DNA of 64,000 nt from Valencia hispanica. Its lineage: Eukaryota; Chordata; Actinopteri; Cyprinodontiformes; Valenciidae. Below the pieces are notes generated by a model that was not told the DNA's origin, searched no databases, and was given only the letters and a program-made list of their open reading frames with translations. The stretch's first letter is position 1, and every line of letters starts with the position of its first letter. The stretch is from contig OY747705.1 of NCBI GenBank assembly GCA_963556495.2, positions 28,510,501-28,574,500 on the forward strand. The letters run 5' to 3'. A program made the position numbers and the translations under genes. This document shows positions 60,641 to 64,000 of this stretch, piece by piece.

Positions 60641-63600
60641 GGTCATGATGCAAATGTGAGACTGTTTGTCTTTGAAAGTCTATTAAGAATAAAATTAGCT
60701 TTTTTTAAAAAGCCCCCTTTATGTTACTGTGAGCTCCACAAGTCAGAAATACTTAGAGAAGCTCTAAATCTTTTATCATTTTTACTTTTTTACTTTTGTA
60801 GGTGTTGCCTGCTTAATGTTACTTAAATTATCCTGACAGAGCCGCCCATGAACTGCTGCACTGAGCCAAAGCTCACAATCTTCATGCATTACATTTATTC
60901 TCCGTTTCTGTGTGGAAATTATTGCCTGAAAATGATCCGCATTTATTCAGAACTAAGTAAGATTAGTCATCTACATGTGTGCCTGTTTTGTGTGACCACT
61001 TTTGAACAGACGTCCTGAGAGATTGGGAATCTCATTTGTAATGAATAAGTGTTTTGGCTGTTTGTTTCGCCTTGATTAATATAAGCCAAGGTTGTTGAAT
61101 CTTTATACGGCTTGTTCTCTTCAGCTAACCATAACCTCTTCAAACCCTTGTACTTTTATCTGAGGGTTGCACAGACACTGAGGACTATCAGCAACTCGGT
61201 ATGAGTTTCTTAAGTTCTCTGTGTGGGATGTGGAGAGAAGTTGGTTTAATGATGGTCATTATTCCGGCCTTGAGCTCAACTACAGTGTTTATTTGCTGGC
61301 TGAAAGACCGTATTCCCTGGTGGTTCTCTGGTAGCTCTGGGTCTGATGCTTACTGACTCTGATTTATTGGCTCTCACAGAAGGCTGTAGGCTGGCATAAG
61401 TCCACTCAAGGGTGGTATTTGATCAGACCTCAGACTGGCTTAATGACTTTCTGGGCTGCTTTACTCCACCAGTGATTGACTGTGCTTGGTAGTATGACCA
61501 AAGGAAAGCGTGTGGCAAAGAAAATAGTGTTTTTCCATTACCATTCCATTCCATTCCTTCTTGTTACTAGTTTCCTGCCAAATAAAAGAGGAAAATATAT
61601 ATTGATACTTTGATAAGATCACTTGAATGTTGAGTTACAAATCTGATGAAGCTCTGATTTTGGTGCAACTGTCTGTGTTTTTTTTTTACTTTGCCCTTCT
61701 TGGCACTACTCTGTAAAGAACTGGCAGACAGTCAGCCCTAAACCAGAAAATTACTTTTAGTCCCTGCAGCGTCTTCCAGGATAATGACACTATTGTCTTG
61801 AGGACCTGGAGAAAGGCCTGTATTTACAATCTGTCTTGTCAAATGTGATAGAGAAGAGGAAAAAATAAATCACTTTTCTTTGTTTCCATTTTTCCATGTT
61901 TTATAGTTTTTTGTGATTACATTTTATGCTCACAGTTAGAGTTGGTATGGGTCTGTATAGGATTATTGATAGTCTTGGATGAAAATACCACAATTTCACA
62001 GTATTCATACATGATGCAATTTCTTTTACTTAACATAGAAAAGTGACAACTATTCCTCCTGCTGCGAAAATATTCTAACAACATTCATTGTTATTTTTAT
62101 AATAATATATAGATAATGAATGGATGGATTTATTTGTTGTTGACTTGACCTTTTACATTTGCATGACATTTGCAAAAAATGAGCAGTCATGAAAAATTGT
62201 TTTCATTACACAGAAAATCTTCCCTTTTTGCCTTTATACTCTTTATTTAGTGAAGTATAACAGGATGATATTGGCTGGGTAATTAGTCAGGCTATCTGCT
62301 CAGGTAGTCACCATGCAGTCAGTTTTTTTGCAGACATGCTTGTTGCTTTTCAAATGTAGTTTAAAACCAATCGTAACGAGTGAGATGATTAATGGTTATT
62401 TAGTTTCCACAAAATGAAATTGTTAGATTTTTCCCAACTGGAATAAATTTAAAAGCAGCCGATTTTGTCTTTATTGTAAGTAAATGAAAAATGTAGGAGC
62501 ATTTTTTGAGCCAGCTGACCAGGGGTAGGCTATGTAGTATTATCAAGGGTTGGGAAAGGAATGCTTAATTTTATGCAATGGTCTCTTTTTCTAGCATCTC
62601 AGTAAAAATAACTTTAAATAGTATGAAACTCATAAAAACCTGAGTGTATCTTGACACTGGTTACAGCACAGTCTTAAGTTTTTTTATTGTCAAGATCTGT
62701 GATTAAAGTCACTTTTAGTTATAAAAAACAATATTGTACTCTACTTTCAGTCTTTAATAGTAGCAAGCCAGAGAGCATAAATGAATGAATGAGTGATTTC
62801 TATTGGACTTGTCTAACATCTTTATACAAATGTGTGGACCATTGTGTTTGCATTGGCTACATGACTAATAATTTGAAAGTCAGATGTACAATATTAACAA
62901 AGAAGATGAACTGTGACATAAAACACATAAAACAACATGTTTTTAGCAACAGATGAATTAGTAAAATCATTAGATATAAATAGGATCTGACAGCAAATAC
63001 ATAAACCAATAAAACAAAACAACATAACTTTTTTCAAGTCAGTAAGTGTAGTGAAGTGTGCACCAACCATTCTACTCCAAAACCTTTACATTTCTGCTCA
63101 TGTCGACACTTTGCTGGTTAAAATGTCATTAAAAAACTTTCAGGGTTTTAGTTTTTGATATATTTTGGTCTTCAAATCCTCATATTTGGATCTTCATCTT
63201 CTGACTTGCTAAAACTTGAGGGCATTTAAATCACTGACATCTAGAAACTCCAAGGCATGTTTTCATATATATTTTTGTGATTTTAATATGTAAAAAAGTT
63301 CCTTTATCTTGTATTCTAAGTATTTGTCAACTATGTTGTTGGTTTTGTTTTATTTTCCTCTTTCAATCTACTATTGAGAAGTTTAAAAACCAGCTAAAAG
63401 ATGGAAAAGCTCTGAAAGCTACGTCATTTTGAAAGATGAAATAAGGCAGACATAATCTACTGTTTTGCAGATGGATGTTTAGAGTTTTAGATGCAGAAAT
63501 CATGTGAACACCTTCTCGTTGCTGCCCAAATGGGAAGTTGTTGTCTGTTGAGTATTAGATTTTGCTTTTTGCTTTATTTTTGTTATTTGCTTGTGGTGGA

Positions 63601-64000
63601 AAGACAAGAAAAGTTCTGCTCCTTATGTTGCTGGACTGACACCAGGCAATCAAAATATGCCTGGCTCATTGTGTTACTAAGTTGTGCCACATTCCCAAGT
63701 CCTAAGTCAATTTCCTGTTGTAGAAAGATAATATTTTGCATAGTAGAAAATACAAATAAATCCTCTATGGTGGAAGCTTATATGTAGTCAGATGTACACC
63801 CTGTGCTTTAGTTGAATTTAGGAATTTAAAACAACTCAAAACTGAAAACGTGTACATCAGTGGGATATAATTACTGTATGTCAGTGGATGCTAAAAGTAA
63901 ACAATTTCACAAGATATTGTTGTTATATTTGGTGCTCTTTTGGATCTAGTAGCAGGTGTTGCTCGAGGTGGTAACCACAGGATGAGTCCCTTTTGACCTG
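60641..64000. other. Remaining fibrillin intron 1, nothing recognised
   Basis: AT-rich DNA. A short (CCATT)n run occurs near 61538-61558. The 98-codon frame at 63491-63787 has no recognisable motif and no convincing splice context. Confidence 0.4.

Overview
This window is vertebrate nuclear DNA, almost certainly from a teleost fish. It is AT-rich, has long (TA)n and tetranucleotide microsatellites, and is packed with element families typical of ray-finned fish: Tc1/mariner, hAT and PIF/Harbinger MITEs, L2/CR1-type LINEs and a Ngaro-type tyrosine-recombinase retrotransposon. There are no prokaryotic features. Assignments rest on reading motifs, terminal repeats and target-site duplications by eye; no database search was possible.

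The only host gene exon I can name is at 54111-54416 (+). It is the first coding exon of a fibrillin (closest to FBN2 by the propeptide end RVRRRGQD..LKG), with signal peptide, furin site and a phase-2 donor. Everything from 54417 to the window end then reads as the start of its large first intron. A CpG-richer block at 42.5-43.3 kb could hold an upstream promoter or untranslated exon, but this is unproven. Two very short candidate exons (16401 and 27666) are weak.

Layout: 0-6 kb holds hAT-type repeat ends, a LINE fragment between two (TA)n arrays and a Tc1-type MITE. 8.6-12.1 kb is a Harbinger-like element with TAA target duplications that swallowed an L2/CR1 LINE, itself interrupted by microsatellites. 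13.8-15.2 kb is a decayed Tc1 transposon. 18.7-20.3 kb is a hAT MITE split by a putative solo LTR. 21.5-22.2 kb is another inverted-repeat element. 24.5-26.0 kb is a Harbinger-like MITE containing a hAT-like MITE related to one at 47.1-47.9 kb. 29.5-34.8 kb is a nearly complete Ngaro-like retrotransposon on the minus strand (gag-like ORF1, RT/RNase H, tyrosine recombinase, split direct repeats). 43.9-45.9 kb is a three-level nest of DNA transposons. 48.6 kb has a probable SINE. 50.2-51.1 kb is a hAT MITE. Inside the fibrillin intron, 57.5-59.6 kb is a hAT element with a perfect 8-bp target duplication, a broken BED zinc-finger exon, and a nested long-inverted-repeat element carrying an ORF of unknown family.

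The most promising unusual observations are the splice-like donor and acceptor that bracket the RT gene of the Ngaro-like element (its recombinase frame has no upstream ATG), the orphan ORF in the nested inverted-repeat element at 57.7-58.9 kb, and the repeated insertion of elements into the ends or coding regions of other elements, which gives an explicit relative chronology.
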